Assembly: GCF_004340975.1 (NCBI RefSeq)
Contig: NZ_SLXA01000007.1
Location: 62,001-126,000 of the forward strand
DNA from: Frisingicoccus caecimuris
GTDB lineage: Bacteria; Bacillota; Clostridia; Lachnospirales; Lachnospiraceae
Reading direction: 5' to 3'
Length of the DNA: 64,000 bases
Each line of letters begins with the position of its first letter. Positions within the stretch are counted from its first letter, which is position 1. The notes beneath the pieces were generated by a model. It saw nothing but the letters and a program-made list of their open reading frames with translations. It had not been told where the DNA came from and did not search any database. Below, piece after piece: positions 1 through 11,570 of this stretch. The translations under genes were made by a program, and so were the position numbers.

Positions 1-3000
1 CCGGAGACCATTAACTATAGAACTTTGAAACCGGAAAAAGACGGCTTGTTCTGTGAGCGGATTTTTGGACCTCAGAAAGACTGGGAGTGCCATTGCGGTA
101 AGTATAAGAAAATCCGTTACAAAGGCGTTGTCTGTGATCGATGCGGCGTTGAGGTAACAAAATCCAATGTTCGTAGAGAGCGTATGGGACATATCGAGCT
201 GGCCGCTCCTGTGTCGCATATCTGGTATTTTAAAGGTATTCCGAGCCGTCTGGGCCTGATCCTTGACATGTCTCCTCGGAATCTGGAAAAAGTCCTTTAT
301 TTTGCATCTTACGTTGTTCTGGATAAAGGTTCCACAGATCTGCAGAATAAGCAGGTTCTTTCTGAAAAAGAATATCGGGATGCCTATGAAAAATTCGGTA
401 ATGCCTTCCGGGCCGGAATGGGTGCGGAATCCATAAAAGAACTGTTGGAAGGCATTGATCTGGAAAAAGAAGCAGATGAACTGAAAAAAGATCTGAAAAA
501 TTCCTCCGGTCAGAAGCGGGCGCGGATCATTAAACGTCTGGAAGTTGTTGAAGCATTCCGCACTTCCGGTAACCGTCCGGAGTGGATGATACTGACTGTG
601 ATTCCGGTCATCCCGCCGGATATCCGTCCAATGGTCCAGCTGGATGGCGGCCGTTTTGCAACGTCTGACCTGAACGACCTTTACCGTCGTATTATTAATA
701 GAAATAACCGTCTGAAACGTCTCCTTGAACTGGGAGCGCCGGACATCATCGTGCGTAATGAAAAGCGTATGCTTCAGGAAGCTGTTGACGCCCTGATCGA
801 TAATGGACGCCGCGGCCGTCCGGTAACAGGACCTGGAAACCGTGCGTTGAAATCCCTTTCTGATATGCTGAAAGGTAAACAAGGGCGTTTCCGTCAGAAC
901 CTTCTTGGTAAACGTGTTGACTATTCCGGTCGTTCTGTTATTGTCGTAGGCCCTGAATTAAAGATTTATCAGTGCGGTCTGCCAAAGGAAATGGCCATTG
1001 AGCTGTTTAAACCGTTCGTAATGAAAGAACTGGTTGCCGGCGGACTGGCTCACAATATTAAGTCTGCCAAGAAGATGGTCGAACGTCTTCAGCCGGAAGT
1101 CTGGGACGTATTGGAAGATGTTATCAAAGAACATCCGGTTATGCTGAACCGTGCACCTACACTGCACCGTCTGGGTATCCAGGCTTTTGAACCGGTGTTG
1201 GTTGAAGGTAAAGCCATCAAGCTGCATCCGCTGGTATGTACCGCTTACAATGCCGACTTCGATGGTGACCAGATGGCTGTGCATGTACCATTGTTTGTGG
1301 AAGCTCAGGCAGAATGCCGCTTTATGCTGCTTTCTCCAAACAACCTGCTGAAACCGTCCGATGGCGCGCCGGTAGCCGTACCTTCTCAGGATATGGTCCT
1401 CGGTATTTACTATCTGACGCTGGAGAAGCCGGGAGACCCTGGCGAAGGCAAGTTCTTCCACAATGTGAATGAAGCGATCATGGCTTATGAGAATAAAGTC
1501 ATTACCCTTCAGGCAAGGATTAAAATCCGTAAAGAAGGTTATGTGAACGGTCAAAAAACAAGCCGTATCATCGAATCCACACTGGGACGGTTCATTTTCA
1601 ATGAAATCATTCCTCAGGACCTGGGTTTTGTAAATCGTTCATTACCTGAAAATGATCTGGTTCCTGAAATTGATTTCCTTGTTGGGAAGAAACAGCTGAA
1701 ACAGATTATTGATAAATGCATCAATACTCACGGTGCTACAAAGACTGCGGAAGTACTCGACCTGATCAAATCAACAGGTTACAAATATTCCACTGTCAGC
1801 GCTATCACCGTATCCGTATCCGATATGTCCGTACCGGGAGCTAAGAAACAGCTCATTGACGATGCGGAGAAGACGATTGAAAGGATTACAAAAAACTTCC
1901 GTCGTGGTTTTACTACTGAAGAAGAACGTTATAAAGCTGTTGTTGAGACCTGGAAACAGGCCGATGATAAGATTACGGATGCTCTGTTGTCGAATCTTGA
2001 CAAATATAACAATATTTATATGATGGCCGATTCCGGTGCCCGTGGTTCTAACCAGCAGATCAAACAGCTGGCGGGTATGCGTGGTCTGATGGCCGACACA
2101 TCCGGACGCACCATCGAATTGCCGATCAAATCCAACTTCCGTGAAGGTCTGGACGTACTGGAATACTTCATTTCCGCCCATGGAGCCCGTAAAGGTTTGT
2201 CCGACACAGCTCTTCGTACCGCCGACTCGGGTTACCTGACCCGCCGACTGGTTGATGTATCTCAGGATTTGATCATCCGTGAGACAGACTGCTGCGAAGG
2301 CACAGGCGAGATTCCGGGTATGTGGATCAATGCTTTCATGGATGGCAAGGAAGTCATTGAAAGTCTTGAAGACCGTATGACCGGCCGTTATGCGGCAGAG
2401 GATATCGTTGATCCTCAGACCGGCGAGGTTCTTGTCAAAGCCAATACGATGATCACGCCGAAACGTGCATCAATCGTGACAAAAGCGGGAATTGAAAAAG
2501 TTAAGATTCGTACGGTCCTTTCCTGCCGTTCTCACATTGGTGTGTGTGCAAAATGTTATGGTGCCAATATGGCTACCGGACAGGCCGTACAGGTTGGTGA
2601 AGCGGTGGGTATTATCGCTGCCCAGTCCATTGGTGAACCTGGTACTCAGCTGACCATGCGTACGTTCCATACCGGTGGTGTTGCCGGTGATGATATCACT
2701 CAGGGTCTTCCGCGTGTCGAGGAGCTTTTTGAGGCAAGAAAGCCAAAGGGCCTTGCGATCATTTCTGAATTTGCCGGAACGATCAGCATCAAGGACACGA
2801 AGAAAAAGCGTGAAGTTGTTGTTTCTAACAGTGAGACCGGAGAGACAAAGGCTTATCTTATCCCGTATGGTTCGAGAATTAAGGTTCTGGAGGGACAGGT
2901 CATTGAAGCCGGAGATGAACTGACAGAAGGTAGCGTTAACCCACATGATATTCTGAAGATCAAAGGTGTGCGTGCCGTCCAGGATTACATGATTCAGGAA

Positions 3001-3555
3001 GTTCAGCGTGTATATCGTCTCCAGGGTGTAGAAATCAATGATAAACACGTTGAAGTCATCGTGCGTCAGATGCTGAAAAAGATTCGTATTGAAAATAGTG
3101 GAGATACAGATTATCTTCCGGGAACTCTGGTTGACGTCCTTGATTTTGAAGAAATCAATGAAAATCTCGTTGATCAGGGTAAAGAACCGGCTGAGGGAAG
3201 TCAGGTTATGCTTGGTATTACCAAAGCATCTCTGGCAACAAACTCCTTCTTGTCTGCCGCATCCTTCCAGGAGACAACCAAGGTTTTGACCGATGCTGCA
3301 ATTAAGGGAAAAGTTGACCCGTTGATCGGTCTGAAGGAAAATGTTCTTATTGGTAAACTGATTCCGGCCGGTACCGGTATGCGCCGTTATCGGGCAACAC
3401 GCTTGAATACAGATATCTATATGGATATGGATGTTGTATTGGATGAGAGTGAAGAAGAAGATGTGACAGGTGAAGAAGTCGCAGAATATACAGATGTTCA
3501 GCCGGAAGAGATAAATTCTGATGAAGAATCTGTCATCGGTGTTGTTGAGGAGTAG
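1..3555 (+). CDS. rpoC: DNA-directed RNA polymerase subunit beta' (5'-truncated by window edge)
   Basis: Largest catalytic subunit of RNA polymerase. The frame is open from base 1 (first residues [15 protein letters not shown]), so the gene begins upstream of the window and about 35-40 N-terminal residues are missing. An in-frame TTG at 25 is not a real start. Visible landmarks are the N-terminal zinc cysteines (CHCGKYK and CDRCGVEV), the catalytic NADFDGDQM loop that holds the active-site magnesium, and the trigger-loop segment [16 protein letters not shown]. The C-terminus is acidic, as is common in Firmicutes. rpoB should lie just upstream, and a hairpin terminator follows. Confidence 0.98.
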   Translation, partial: PETINYRTLKPEKDGLFCERIFGPQKDWECHCGKYKKIRYKGVVCDRCGVEVTKSNVRRERMGHIELAAPVSHIWYFKGIPSRLGLILDMSPRNLEKVLYFASYVVLDKGSTDLQNKQVLSEKEYRDAYEKFGNAFRAGMGAESIKELLEGIDLEKEADELKKDLKNSSGQKRARIIKRLEVVEAFRTSGNRPEWMILTVIPVIPPDIRPMVQLDGGRFATSDLNDLYRRIINRNNRLKRLLELGAPDIIVRNEKRMLQEAVDALIDNGRRGRPVTGPGNRALKSLSDMLKGKQGRFRQNLLGKRVDYSGRSVIVVGPELKIYQCGLPKEMAIELFKPFVMKELVAGGLAHNIKSAKKMVERLQPEVWDVLEDVIKEHPVMLNRAPTLHRLGIQAFEPVLVEGKAIKLHPLVCTAYNADFDGDQMAVHVPLFVEAQAECRFMLLSPNNLLKPSDGAPVAVPSQDMVLGIYYLTLEKPGDPGEGKFFHNVNEAIMAYENKVITLQARIKIRKEGYVNGQKTSRIIESTLGRFIFNEIIPQDLGFVNRSLPENDLVPEIDFLVGKKQLKQIIDKCINTHGATKTAEVLDLIKSTGYKYSTVSAITVSVSDMSVPGAKKQLIDDAEKTIERITKNFRRGFTTEEERYKAVVETWKQADDKITDALLSNLDKYNNIYMMADSGARGSNQQIKQLAGMRGLMADTSGRTIELPIKSNFREGLDVLEYFISAHGARKGLSDTALRTADSGYLTRRLVDVSQDLIIRETDCCEGTGEIPGMWINAFMDGKEVIESLEDRMTGRYAAEDIVDPQTGEVLVKANTMITPKRASIVTKAGIEKVKIRTVLSCRSHIGVCAKCYGANMATGQAVQVGEAVGIIAAQSIGEPGTQLTMRTFHTGGVAGDDITQGLPRVEELFEARKPKGLAIISEFAGTISIKDTKKKREVVVSNSETGETKAYLIPYGSRIKVLEGQVIEAGDELTEGSVNPHDILKIKGVRAVQDYMIQEVQRVYRLQGVEINDKHVEVIVRQMLKKIRIENSGDTDYLPGTLVDVLDFEEINENLVDQGKEPAEGSQVMLGITKASLATNSFLSAASFQETTKVLTDAAIKGKVDPLIGLKENVLIGKLIPAGTGMRRYRATRLNTDIYMDMDVVLDESEEEDVTGEEVAEYTDVQPEEINSDEESVIGVVEE

Positions 3556-3576
3556 GCAACTATATAAAAATATGGT

Positions 3577-3617
3577 AGGAATCCACAGTTTATTTAGAAT
3601 TGTGGGTTCCTTTTATG
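3577..3617 (+). terminator. Rho-independent terminator after rpoC
   Basis: Arms 3577-3587 and 3601-3611 pair over 11 bp (with G-U pairs) around a 13-nt loop and are followed by a short T-rich tail. It separates rpoBC from the str operon, which has its own promoter downstream. Confidence 0.65.
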
Positions 3618-3658
3618 TTTATGAGAGAAAAAAATGGGAAAACTTTTAGTAAAAGCAA

Positions 3659-3687
3659 TTGACAAGGGAAAAAATAGTTGATATACT
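3659..3687 (+). promoter_or_regulatory. Sigma-70/A promoter of the str operon
   Basis: TTGACA (3659-3664), 17-bp spacer, TATACT (3682-3687). It lies after the rpoC terminator and about 95 bp before rpsL. The leader contains GCGTAAA and TTTACGC arms enclosing a smaller CGTAAA/TTTACG hairpin, a possible ribosomal-protein control element. Confidence 0.75.
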
Positions 3688-3781
3688 CAGTTAGTGTGCG
3701 TAAATGGACATCTTTGTTTATTTGCGCAAAAAACGTAAAAATTTACGGTAACCGATTTAATTTACGCAGGAGGTGAAAATA

Positions 3782-4201
3782 ATGCCAACATTTAACCAGT
3801 TAGTAAGAAAAGGAAGACAGACTGTAGAGAAAAAATCCACAGCACCAGCACTTCAGAAAGGTTATAACTCCCTTCACAAAAAGCCGACAGATCAGTCAGC
3901 TCCACAGAAACGAGGAGTTTGTACAGCAGTGAAGACAGCGACTCCTAAGAAACCTAACTCAGCTCTTAGAAAAATCGCCAGAGTTCGTCTCTCCAACGGT
4001 ATCGAAGTAACAAGTTATATTCCGGGTGAAGGCCACAACCTTCAGGAGCATAGCGTTGTGCTTATCCGTGGCGGTAGAGTAAAAGACTTACCAGGTACAA
4101 GATATCACATTATCCGTGGTACATTGGATACAGCTGGTGTCGCTAAGAGAAGACAGGCCCGTTCCAAATATGGAGCTAAGAGACCAAAGGACGCTAAATA
4201 A
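3782..4201 (+). CDS. rpsL: 30S ribosomal protein S12
   Basis: Decoding-centre protein of the small subunit, 139 aa, starting [13 protein letters not shown]. The ATG at 3782 is chosen over an in-frame GTG at 3773 because AGGAGGTGAAAATA sits just upstream and S12 proteins begin MPT. The conserved [10 protein letters not shown] and [13 protein letters not shown] segments, where streptomycin-resistance changes occur in other bacteria, are present and look wild type. First gene of the str operon (rpsL-rpsG-fusA-tuf). Confidence 0.97.
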   Translation: MPTFNQLVRKGRQTVEKKSTAPALQKGYNSLHKKPTDQSAPQKRGVCTAVKTATPKKPNSALRKIARVRLSNGIEVTSYIPGEGHNLQEHSVVLIRGGRVKDLPGTRYHIIRGTLDTAGVAKRRQARSKYGAKRPKDAK

Positions 4202-4845
<644 letters not shown>

Positions 4846-4888
4846 GCAGAACCTTGCTGCCTGACTTATTTTTAAGGAGGAATTATCC

Positions 4889-7006
4889 TTGGCTGGAAGA
4901 GAATATCCATTAGAGAGAACCAGAAACATTGGTATTATGGCGCATATTGATGCTGGTAAAACAACAACAACAGAGCGTATCCTTTACTATACCGGTGTTA
5001 ACTATAAGATTGGTGATACTCACGAAGGTACTGCAACCATGGACTGGATGGAGCAGGAACAGGAACGAGGTATTACAATTACATCAGCCGCCACAACATG
5101 TCACTGGACACTCCAGGAACAGAACAAACCGAAGCCGGGTGCGGAAGAAAACCGTATCAATATTATTGATACCCCTGGACATGTTGACTTTACAGTAGAG
5201 GTTGAACGTTCTTTGCGTGTGCTCGACGGTGCTGTCGGTGTATTTTGTGCAAAGGGCGGTGTTGAGCCTCAGTCTGAAAACGTATGGCGTCAGGCTGATA
5301 CCTATAATGTACCACGTATGGCATTCATTAATAAGATGGATATCATCGGTGCAAACTTCTATGGCGCAGTTGATCAGATTAAAACCCGCCTGGGTAAAAA
5401 TGCCATCTGTATCCAGCTGCCAATTGGTAAAGAAGATGAATTCAAAGGAATCATTGACTTATTTGAAATGAAAGCATACATCTATAATGATGAGAAGGGT
5501 GACGATATTTCAGTTGTCGATATCCCTGAAGATATGCAGGATGAAGCTGAGCTTTATCGTACAGAATTAGTAGAAAAAATCTGCGAGCTGGACGATGATT
5601 TAATGTTAGCTTATCTTGAAGGCGAAGAACCATCCGTTGATGAGATGAAAGCTGTTTTAAGAAAAGCAACATGTAATTGCGAAGCTGTTCCGGTATGCTG
5701 TGGTACAGCATATAGAAATAAAGGAGTTCAGAAACTTCTGGATGCTGTTGTTGAGTTCATGCCGTCTCCATTAGACGTTCCGCCTATTCAGGGTGTCGAT
5801 GAAGATGGTAATGAAACGGTTCGTCATTCCTCTGATGAAGAACCATTTTCAGCGCTTGTATTTAAGATCATGGCAGACCCATTTGTAGGTAAACTGGCAT
5901 TCTTCCGTGTTTACTCCGGTACAATGAACTCCGGTTCCTATGTATTAAATGCGACAAAGGGCAAAAAAGAACGTGTTGGACGTATCCTTCAGATGCATGC
6001 TAACAAGAGACAGGAACTTGATAAAGTTTATTCCGGTGATATCGCTGCCGCTGTAGGTTTTAAAGTATCTGCAACAGGTGATACCATCTGTGATGAACAG
6101 CATCCGGTAATCCTTGAGTCCATGGAATTCCCAGAACCGGTTATTGAGCTTGCTATCGAACCTAAGACAAAAGCTGGTCAGGGCAAGATGGGTGAGGCTT
6201 TGGCAAAGCTTGCTGAAGAAGACCCGACCTTCCGTGCACATACGGATCAGGAAACAGGCCAGACGATCATTGCTGGTATGGGTGAGCTTCATTTGGAGAT
6301 CATCGTAGACAGACTTTTACGTGAATTCAAAGTTGAAGCCAATGTAGGTGCCCCTCAGGTTGCTTACAAAGAGACCTTTACGAAACCTGTTGATGTTGAC
6401 AGCAAGTATGCAAAACAGTCCGGTGGCCGTGGACAGTATGGTCATTGTAAAGTTAAATTCGAGCCAATGGATCCAAATGCTGAAGAAACATTCAAATTTG
6501 ATTCCACTGTTGTCGGCGGTTCTATTCCTAAGGAATACATTCCGGCCGTTGGCGAAGGTATCGAAGAAGCATCCAAAGCCGGTATCCTTGGCGGATTCCC
6601 TGTATTGGGTGTTCATGCAACTGTATACGATGGTTCTTATCATGAAGTCGACTCTTCTGAAATGGCATTCCACATTGCTGGTTCCCTGGCATTTAAGGAT
6701 GCTATGAAGAAAGGTAATCCGGTATTACTTGAGCCAATCATGAAAGTTGAAGTAACCATGCCTGAAGAATACATGGGTGATGTTATCGGTGATATCAACT
6801 CCCGGCGTGGACGTATCGAAGGTATGGAAGACATCGGCGGCGGCAAGATGGTTAAAGCCTATGTTCCGCTGGCAGAGATGTTCGGTTACTCTACAGACCT
6901 TCGTTCCAGAACTCAGGGACGTGGTAACTATTCCATGTTCTTCGAAAGATACGAACAGGTTCCGAAGAGTGTACAGGAAAAAGTGCTTAACGCAAAAGAA
7001 AAATAA
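4889..7006 (+). CDS. fusA: Elongation factor G
   Basis: Translational GTPase that drives translocation, 705 aa. It starts at TTG ([13 protein letters not shown]) 8 nt after AAGGAGG; the next ATG lies inside the G domain. The P-loop is AHIDAGKTT (around residue 18), followed by the DTPGHVDF switch and NKMD guanine-specificity motif. Domains II-V follow, with [15 protein letters not shown] in domain IV. The length matches a single full EF-G. Confidence 0.98.
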   Translation: MAGREYPLERTRNIGIMAHIDAGKTTTTERILYYTGVNYKIGDTHEGTATMDWMEQEQERGITITSAATTCHWTLQEQNKPKPGAEENRINIIDTPGHVDFTVEVERSLRVLDGAVGVFCAKGGVEPQSENVWRQADTYNVPRMAFINKMDIIGANFYGAVDQIKTRLGKNAICIQLPIGKEDEFKGIIDLFEMKAYIYNDEKGDDISVVDIPEDMQDEAELYRTELVEKICELDDDLMLAYLEGEEPSVDEMKAVLRKATCNCEAVPVCCGTAYRNKGVQKLLDAVVEFMPSPLDVPPIQGVDEDGNETVRHSSDEEPFSALVFKIMADPFVGKLAFFRVYSGTMNSGSYVLNATKGKKERVGRILQMHANKRQELDKVYSGDIAAAVGFKVSATGDTICDEQHPVILESMEFPEPVIELAIEPKTKAGQGKMGEALAKLAEEDPTFRAHTDQETGQTIIAGMGELHLEIIVDRLLREFKVEANVGAPQVAYKETFTKPVDVDSKYAKQSGGRGQYGHCKVKFEPMDPNAEETFKFDSTVVGGSIPKEYIPAVGEGIEEASKAGILGGFPVLGVHATVYDGSYHEVDSSEMAFHIAGSLAFKDAMKKGNPVLLEPIMKVEVTMPEEYMGDVIGDINSRRGRIEGMEDIGGGKMVKAYVPLAEMFGYSTDLRSRTQGRGNYSMFFERYEQVPKSVQEKVLNAKEK

Positions 7007-7104
7007 ATAATATAGAGTCTTGAATATATGCGTGAAATGCAATATAATCAAAGATAGCCAAAAATGAAGCCCAGAGAGGCATTATAAAAAGGAGGACGTT
7101 AAAA

Positions 7105-8292
7105 ATGGCAAAAGCTAAGTTTGACAGAAGTAAGCCACATTGTAACATTGGTACTATCGGTCACGTTGACCACGGTAAAACAACTTTAACAGCTGCTATC
7201 ACAAGAGTATTAGCAGAAAGAGTAGAAGGTAACGAAAAAGTAGATTTCGAAAATATTGATAAGGCTCCAGAAGAAAGAGAACGTGGTATCACAATCTCTA
7301 CAGCACACGTTGAATATCAGACAGCTCGTCGTCACTATGCACATGTTGACTGCCCAGGACATGCCGATTATGTAAAGAACATGATCACAGGTGCTGCTCA
7401 GATGGATGGTGCTATTCTTGTTGTAGCCGCTACTGATGGTGTTATGGCTCAGACTAAAGAACATATCCTTCTTTCCCGTCAGGTAGGTGTTCCTTACATC
7501 GTTGTATTCATGAACAAATGTGATATGGTTGACGATGAAGAATTACTTGAATTAGTTGAAATGGAAATCACAGAACAGCTTGAAGAATATGAATTTACAG
7601 ATTGCCCAATCATCAAAGGTTCTGCTTTAAAAGCTCTTGAAGATCCAAACAGCGAATGGGGCGACAAGATTATGGAACTTATGGATACAGTTGACAGCTA
7701 TATCCCAGATCCACAGCGTGCTACAGACCAGCCATTCCTTATGCCTGTAGAAGATGTATTCTCTATCACAGGTCGTGGTACAGTTGCTACTGGTAGAGTA
7801 GAACGTGGTACACTTCATCTGTCCGAAGAAGTTGAAATCGTTGGTGTTAAAGAAGATACACGTAAAGTCGTTGTTACAGGTATCGAAATGTTCCGTAAAC
7901 TTCTTGATGAAGCTCAGGCTGGTGATAACATTGGCTGCTTGCTTCGTGGTGTTCAGAGAACTGAAATCGAAAGAGGACAGGTTCTTGCAAAACCAGGCAG
8001 TGTTCATCCACACAAAAAATTCACAGCTCAGGTTTACGTATTAACAAAAGATGAAGGTGGACGTCATACTCCATTTTTCAACAACTACAGACCACAGTTC
8101 TACTTCAGAACAACAGATATCACAGGTGTTATCAACCTTCCAGAAGGTACAGAAATGTGCATGCCTGGTGATAACGTAGAAATGACAATTGAACTGATTC
8201 ATCCAATCGCTATGGAACAGGGTCTTACATTCGCTATCCGTGAAGGTGGACGTACTGTTGGATCAGGCCGTGTTGCTACAATCATCGAGTAA
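7105..8292 (+). CDS. tuf: Elongation factor Tu
   Basis: GTPase that delivers aminoacyl-tRNA to the ribosome, 395 aa. G motifs GHVDHGKTT (near residue 19), DCPGHADY and NKCD are visible. The start ATG follows AAAAGGAGG. The gene is intact and ends [10 protein letters not shown] with the stop at 8290-8292. Its last 50 coding bases before the final codon position are duplicated exactly at 15491-15540, on the far side of the restriction/AIPR island. The current 3' end may therefore have been supplied by the incoming DNA. Confidence 0.98.
   Translation: MAKAKFDRSKPHCNIGTIGHVDHGKTTLTAAITRVLAERVEGNEKVDFENIDKAPEERERGITISTAHVEYQTARRHYAHVDCPGHADYVKNMITGAAQMDGAILVVAATDGVMAQTKEHILLSRQVGVPYIVVFMNKCDMVDDEELLELVEMEITEQLEEYEFTDCPIIKGSALKALEDPNSEWGDKIMELMDTVDSYIPDPQRATDQPFLMPVEDVFSITGRGTVATGRVERGTLHLSEEVEIVGVKEDTRKVVVTGIEMFRKLLDEAQAGDNIGCLLRGVQRTEIERGQVLAKPGSVHPHKKFTAQVYVLTKDEGGRHTPFFNNYRPQFYFRTTDITGVINLPEGTEMCMPGDNVEMTIELIHPIAMEQGLTFAIREGGRTVGSGRVATIIE
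8239..8288 (+). repeat. Left copy of 50-bp direct repeat (inside tuf)
   Basis: Identical to 15491-15540, base for base over 50 bp; identity ends on both sides (8238 C versus 15490 T; 8289 G versus 15541 A). It lies in the tuf coding region and runs to the second base before the end of the last sense codon. It contains one GGATC. Confidence 0.95.
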
Positions 8293-8295
8293 TAC

Positions 8296-8328
8296 AATCT
8301 GAAAACAGATTTGTTATCGCAAGATAAC
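8296..8328 (+). other. Two short perfect hairpins after tuf
   Basis: AATCTG-aaaa-CAGATT (8296-8311) is followed at once by GTTATC-gcaa-GATAAC (8313-8328), the latter with a GNRA-type loop. They lie only a few bases after the tuf stop, at the left edge of the island. They could stabilise the tuf mRNA end or belong to the element's attachment region. A larger imperfect hairpin (about 8350-8396, GAGGG...CCCTC) follows. Confidence 0.45.
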
Positions 8329-8410
8329 GTTGTGTTCAAACGCAAAATGAGGGTGTTGCAAAATCATCAAATTAGATGATGGAGCAATGCCCTCGTTCTA
8401 TATATGCAAT

Positions 8411-8456
8411 AATCCAGAAAGAATCTTTTGGACTGTTGAATCTTTCTGGATTTTTT
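8411..8456 (+). terminator. Terminator between tuf and the island genes
   Basis: AATCCAGAAAGA (8411-8422) pairs perfectly with TCTTTCTGGATT (8441-8452) and is followed by TTTT. As the first strong terminator after tuf it would stop tuf transcripts from entering the island. Confidence 0.8.
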
Positions 8457-8569
8457 GCACTCAGGATATTTTCATAAGATTTCTCATAGACAAATGTATT
8501 CTGTGGAAGTATAATGTTTAGAAAAGGAAAGAGGAGATTTTTATAAGAGAAGCACCAGAAAAATTTAAG

Positions 8570-9271
8570 TTGGAAGATACAACGATATGGTCTTTTCCGG
8601 AAAGAGGGGATTGGGCTACACATTCAGGAAAATATAGAGGAAACTGGTCTCCATACATTCCTAGGAATCTTATTTTACGATATTCAAAGAAAAACGATTG
8701 GATATTGGATCAATTCTTAGGCAGCGGTACAACATTGATTGAAGCAAAACTATTAGGAAGAAATGCCATCGGTGTTGATATAAATTCTGAAGCTGTCAAA
8801 TTATCTAACACAAATCTTAATTTTACTTGTCAAGAAAGATCAAAAATTTTCACTAAACAAGGAAATGCAACCAATTTATCATTTATAAAAGATGAGAGTA
8901 TAGATCTTATTTGTACGCATCCGCCTTATGCAGATATTATAAGGTATAGCAAGGATATTCAGGGAGACATCTCTCATTTAAAATATGATGAGTTTTTGAA
9001 AAAATTGGAACAAGTTGCAAGAGAGGCTTATAGAGTATTAAAGAAACAAAGGATATGTACATATATGATTGGAGATATACGGAAAAAGGGATATGTGCTA
9101 CCTTTGGGAATGAACTCTATGCAGAAATTTGTAGATGCGGGATTTAAACTTAAAGAAATTATTATAAAAGAACAGCATAATTGTCGATCATCAGATTACT
9201 GGGAAGGGAGAGAACGAAAATTCTTAATGTTAGCACATGAGTATATTTTAGTCTTAGAAAAATTAAACTGA
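8570..9271 (+). CDS. DNA methyltransferase (N4/N6 class, DNA-binding amino-MTase)
   Basis: 233 aa from a TTG. The SAM-binding motif DQFLGSGTTLIEA (about residue 44) comes before the catalytic motif THPPYADIIRYS (about residue 116), the order of beta-class N6-adenine/N4-cytosine methyltransferases. The catalytic tetrapeptide is HPPY rather than the usual DPPY/SPPY. No ATG or GTG exists upstream in frame and the TTG lacks a ribosome binding site. A strong GAGGAG (8531-8536) instead precedes an in-frame ATA at 8543, which would add nine residues (first codon plus REAPEKFK) before the TTG-encoded residue. Target site unknown; it could protect the AlwI-like site, another site, or be an orphan. Confidence 0.85.
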   Translation: MEDTTIWSFPERGDWATHSGKYRGNWSPYIPRNLILRYSKKNDWILDQFLGSGTTLIEAKLLGRNAIGVDINSEAVKLSNTNLNFTCQERSKIFTKQGNATNLSFIKDESIDLICTHPPYADIIRYSKDIQGDISHLKYDEFLKKLEQVAREAYRVLKKQRICTYMIGDIRKKGYVLPLGMNSMQKFVDAGFKLKEIIIKEQHNCRSSDYWEGRERKFLMLAHEYILVLEKLN

Positions 9272-9345
9272 TATGGGGGAGTTTATTAGTGATTAAAGAA
9301 CAACTTTTATAAATACAAACAAATGTTCGCGCAAAAGTCTGCGAT

Positions 9346-9375
9346 CGCTGAAATTAATATTGATACCGCTGAAAT
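9346..9375 (+). promoter_or_regulatory. Candidate operator: 9-bp direct repeat before the XRE gene
   Basis: CGCTGAAAT occurs at 9346-9354 and 9367-9375, start-to-start 21 bp, or two helical turns. The repeats lie 58-87 bp before the XRE regulator, in the island's only spacer of this kind. Restriction-modification controller proteins commonly bind repeated sites near their own promoter, so an operator role is inferred. Confidence 0.3.
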
Positions 9376-9432
9376 CATATGATAGAATAACGCTATAGCA
9401 ATATTTTAGAAAGTTGATTTAGAGGTTCAAAT

Positions 9433-9651
9433 ATGGCGGTTAGTTATAAAAAGTTGTGGAAATTACTTATTGATAGAGATATGAAAAAGAAGGATTTATG
9501 TGCGGCTGCAGGTATTAGTCATGCTTCAGTAGCAAAACTTGGAAAAAATGAAAATGTTACTACAGATGTGCTGGTGAAAATTTGCACTGCTTTAAAATGT
9601 GATATTAGTGATATCATGGAAATAATAGAGATTGAAGGGGAAAAGGCGTGA
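9433..9651 (+). CDS. XRE-family helix-turn-helix regulator
   Basis: 72 aa, a single Cro/C1-type HTH (helices around KKKDLCAAAGISHASVAKLG, then NVTTDVLVKICTALKCDISDIME). The stop codon overlaps the next gene's start (TGATG at 9649-9653), so it is translationally coupled to the methyltransferase. In type II restriction-modification loci such small HTH proteins act as timing (C) proteins. The sequence belongs to the broader HTH_26-like group rather than being a close C-protein, so a controller role is likely but not proven. Confidence 0.88.
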   Translation: MAVSYKKLWKLLIDRDMKKKDLCAAAGISHASVAKLGKNENVTTDVLVKICTALKCDISDIMEIIEIEGEKA

Positions 9652-11570
9652 TGGAACAAGTTTTAAAGAAAGAAAAACGGATACAGGCAAAGCCTATCAT
9701 AAAATGGGCTGGTGGAAAGACTCAGATGTTAGGCGATATCATGCCAAAAATTCCTCAAAAGTATGGAAAGTACATAGAGCCATTTATTGGCGGTGGTGCG
9801 TTGTTTTTTGCATTAAGTCCGGATAAAGCAATAATTGCAGATAGTAATCCAGAACTGATCAATATGTATCGGCAAGTTGCAGATAATGTAGAAGCTGTTA
9901 TTTCATACTTGAAAAAATATAAAAATACTAAAGAAGATTTTTATGAAGTACGTTCATTGGATTGGGTTAAATTAAAAAAGGAAGAAGCTGCAGCAAGAAC
10001 TATTTATTTGAATAAAACATGTTTTAATGGTTTGTATCGTGTAAATAAAAAAGGACAGTTTAATGTTCCATTTGGCAAATATAAAGCACCAAATTTTTGT
10101 GATGAAGAGGCTTTATATGCTGCTTCAGACGTGTTGAAAAAAGCGACTATAACATGTGGAGATTATCTTTGGGTATTGAAAGAATATGCAGAACCAGGAG
10201 ATTTTATCTTTTTAGATCCTCCGTATTTGCCAATTTCAGAATATTCAGATTTTAAGAGATATACGAAAGAACAATTTTATGAAGAAGATCATGTAGAATT
10301 AGCGAAAGAAGTCAAAAGATTACAGGAGTTAGGGTGCCATGTAATATTGACAAATTCCAATCATCCATTGGTTCATGAGTTATATGCAGATTATAAGATT
10401 GAGGTTATTCAAACAAAAAGGTATATTTCTTGTAATGGAAGTAAAAGAAAAGGCGAAGATATTATAGTAAATATTCCACCAAAACAGAAAACTATGTTAA
10501 AAATAGTTCCAAAACCTTTGCCTGAACAGGTAATGAAATATCCAGCAACTAGATATATGGGTTCTAAAAGTAAATTATTGCCTCAAATTTGGGCTGTCGC
10601 TTCACAATTCAATTTTGATACGGTAGTGGATCTGTTCTCAGGTTCTGGAATTGTTGGTTATATGTTTAAGGCTCAAGGGAAAACGGTAATTAGCAATGAT
10701 TATATGGCAATGTCGGCAACTTTTACCAAAGCAATGGTGGAAAACAATAATGTTGTATTGCCGTTGGATGAAGCAAAAAAATTACTGATTGAAAAAAAGG
10801 AGTCTGATCATTTTGTAGAAGAGACGTTTCAAGGATTATATTATAAAGATGAAGAGAATAAACTAATAGATATTCTACGAACCAATATCGCTAGTATTAG
10901 AGATCAATATAAGAAAGCGATTGCAATGACAGCACTGATTAGAGCCTGCACAAAGAAAAGACCAAGAGGAATTTTTACATATACCGGAGATCGATATAAT
11001 GATGGAAGAAAAGATTTGCAGAAATCTTTAGAGCAACAATTCCTGGAAGCAGTGGAGAGTATCAATAATGCAATTTTTGATAATGGGTGCAAAAATAAAT
11101 CTAAACATGGAGATGCAATGGAAGTAAAAATTAAACATCCAGATTTAGTATATATCGATCCACCGTATTATTCTCCACTGTCAGATAATGAATATGTTCG
11201 TAGATACCATTTTGTTGAAGGACTGGCACGAGACTGGAAAGGTGTAGAAATACAAGAAAATACGATAACAAAGAAATTTAAGTCATATCCTACACCATTC
11301 TCAACTAGGAAAGGTGCTGCAGATGCATTCGATAAGCTGTTTAAAAAGTTTTCGAATAGTATTTTGATTGTATCTTATTCCTCAAATAGTCAACCAACAC
11401 AAGATGAAATGGTTGCGCTTATGTCTAAGTATAAAGAACATGTAGAAGTGGTGCCAATAGATTATACATATTCTTTTGGAAATCAAAAGCATGCTAAGAC
11501 AAATCGAAATAAGGTACAGGAATATTTGTTTGTTGGGTTTAACGGAGAAGACGTATGGAAGAAAAAATAG
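9651..11570 (+). CDS. Fused two-domain D12-class DNA adenine methyltransferase
   Basis: 639 aa made of two tandem Dam-like N6-adenine methyltransferases. Domain 1 (about 1-280) has KWAGGKTQML, EPFIGGGALFF and the catalytic FLDPPYLPIS. Domain 2 (about 295-639) has RYMGSKSKLLP, VDLFSGSGIVG and VYIDPPYYSPLS. This doubled architecture is that of M.FokI-type enzymes, where each half methylates one strand of an asymmetric site. That is what a type IIS nuclease such as the one next door requires. ATG 9651 is preferred over GTG 9648. The 3' end overlaps the nuclease gene by 16 bp. Confidence 0.93.
   Translation: MEQVLKKEKRIQAKPIIKWAGGKTQMLGDIMPKIPQKYGKYIEPFIGGGALFFALSPDKAIIADSNPELINMYRQVADNVEAVISYLKKYKNTKEDFYEVRSLDWVKLKKEEAAARTIYLNKTCFNGLYRVNKKGQFNVPFGKYKAPNFCDEEALYAASDVLKKATITCGDYLWVLKEYAEPGDFIFLDPPYLPISEYSDFKRYTKEQFYEEDHVELAKEVKRLQELGCHVILTNSNHPLVHELYADYKIEVIQTKRYISCNGSKRKGEDIIVNIPPKQKTMLKIVPKPLPEQVMKYPATRYMGSKSKLLPQIWAVASQFNFDTVVDLFSGSGIVGYMFKAQGKTVISNDYMAMSATFTKAMVENNNVVLPLDEAKKLLIEKKESDHFVEETFQGLYYKDEENKLIDILRTNIASIRDQYKKAIAMTALIRACTKKRPRGIFTYTGDRYNDGRKDLQKSLEQQFLEAVESINNAIFDNGCKNKSKHGDAMEVKIKHPDLVYIDPPYYSPLSDNEYVRRYHFVEGLARDWKGVEIQENTITKKFKSYPTPFSTRKGAADAFDKLFKKFSNSILIVSYSSNSQPTQDEMVALMSKYKEHVEVVPIDYTYSFGNQKHAKTNRNKVQEYLFVGFNGEDVWKKK

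Noticed and set aside
958-1554. 198-codon reverse-strand open frame inside rpoC
   Set aside because: Lies wholly within the conserved rpoC frame; no ribosome binding site and low-complexity, non-family protein.
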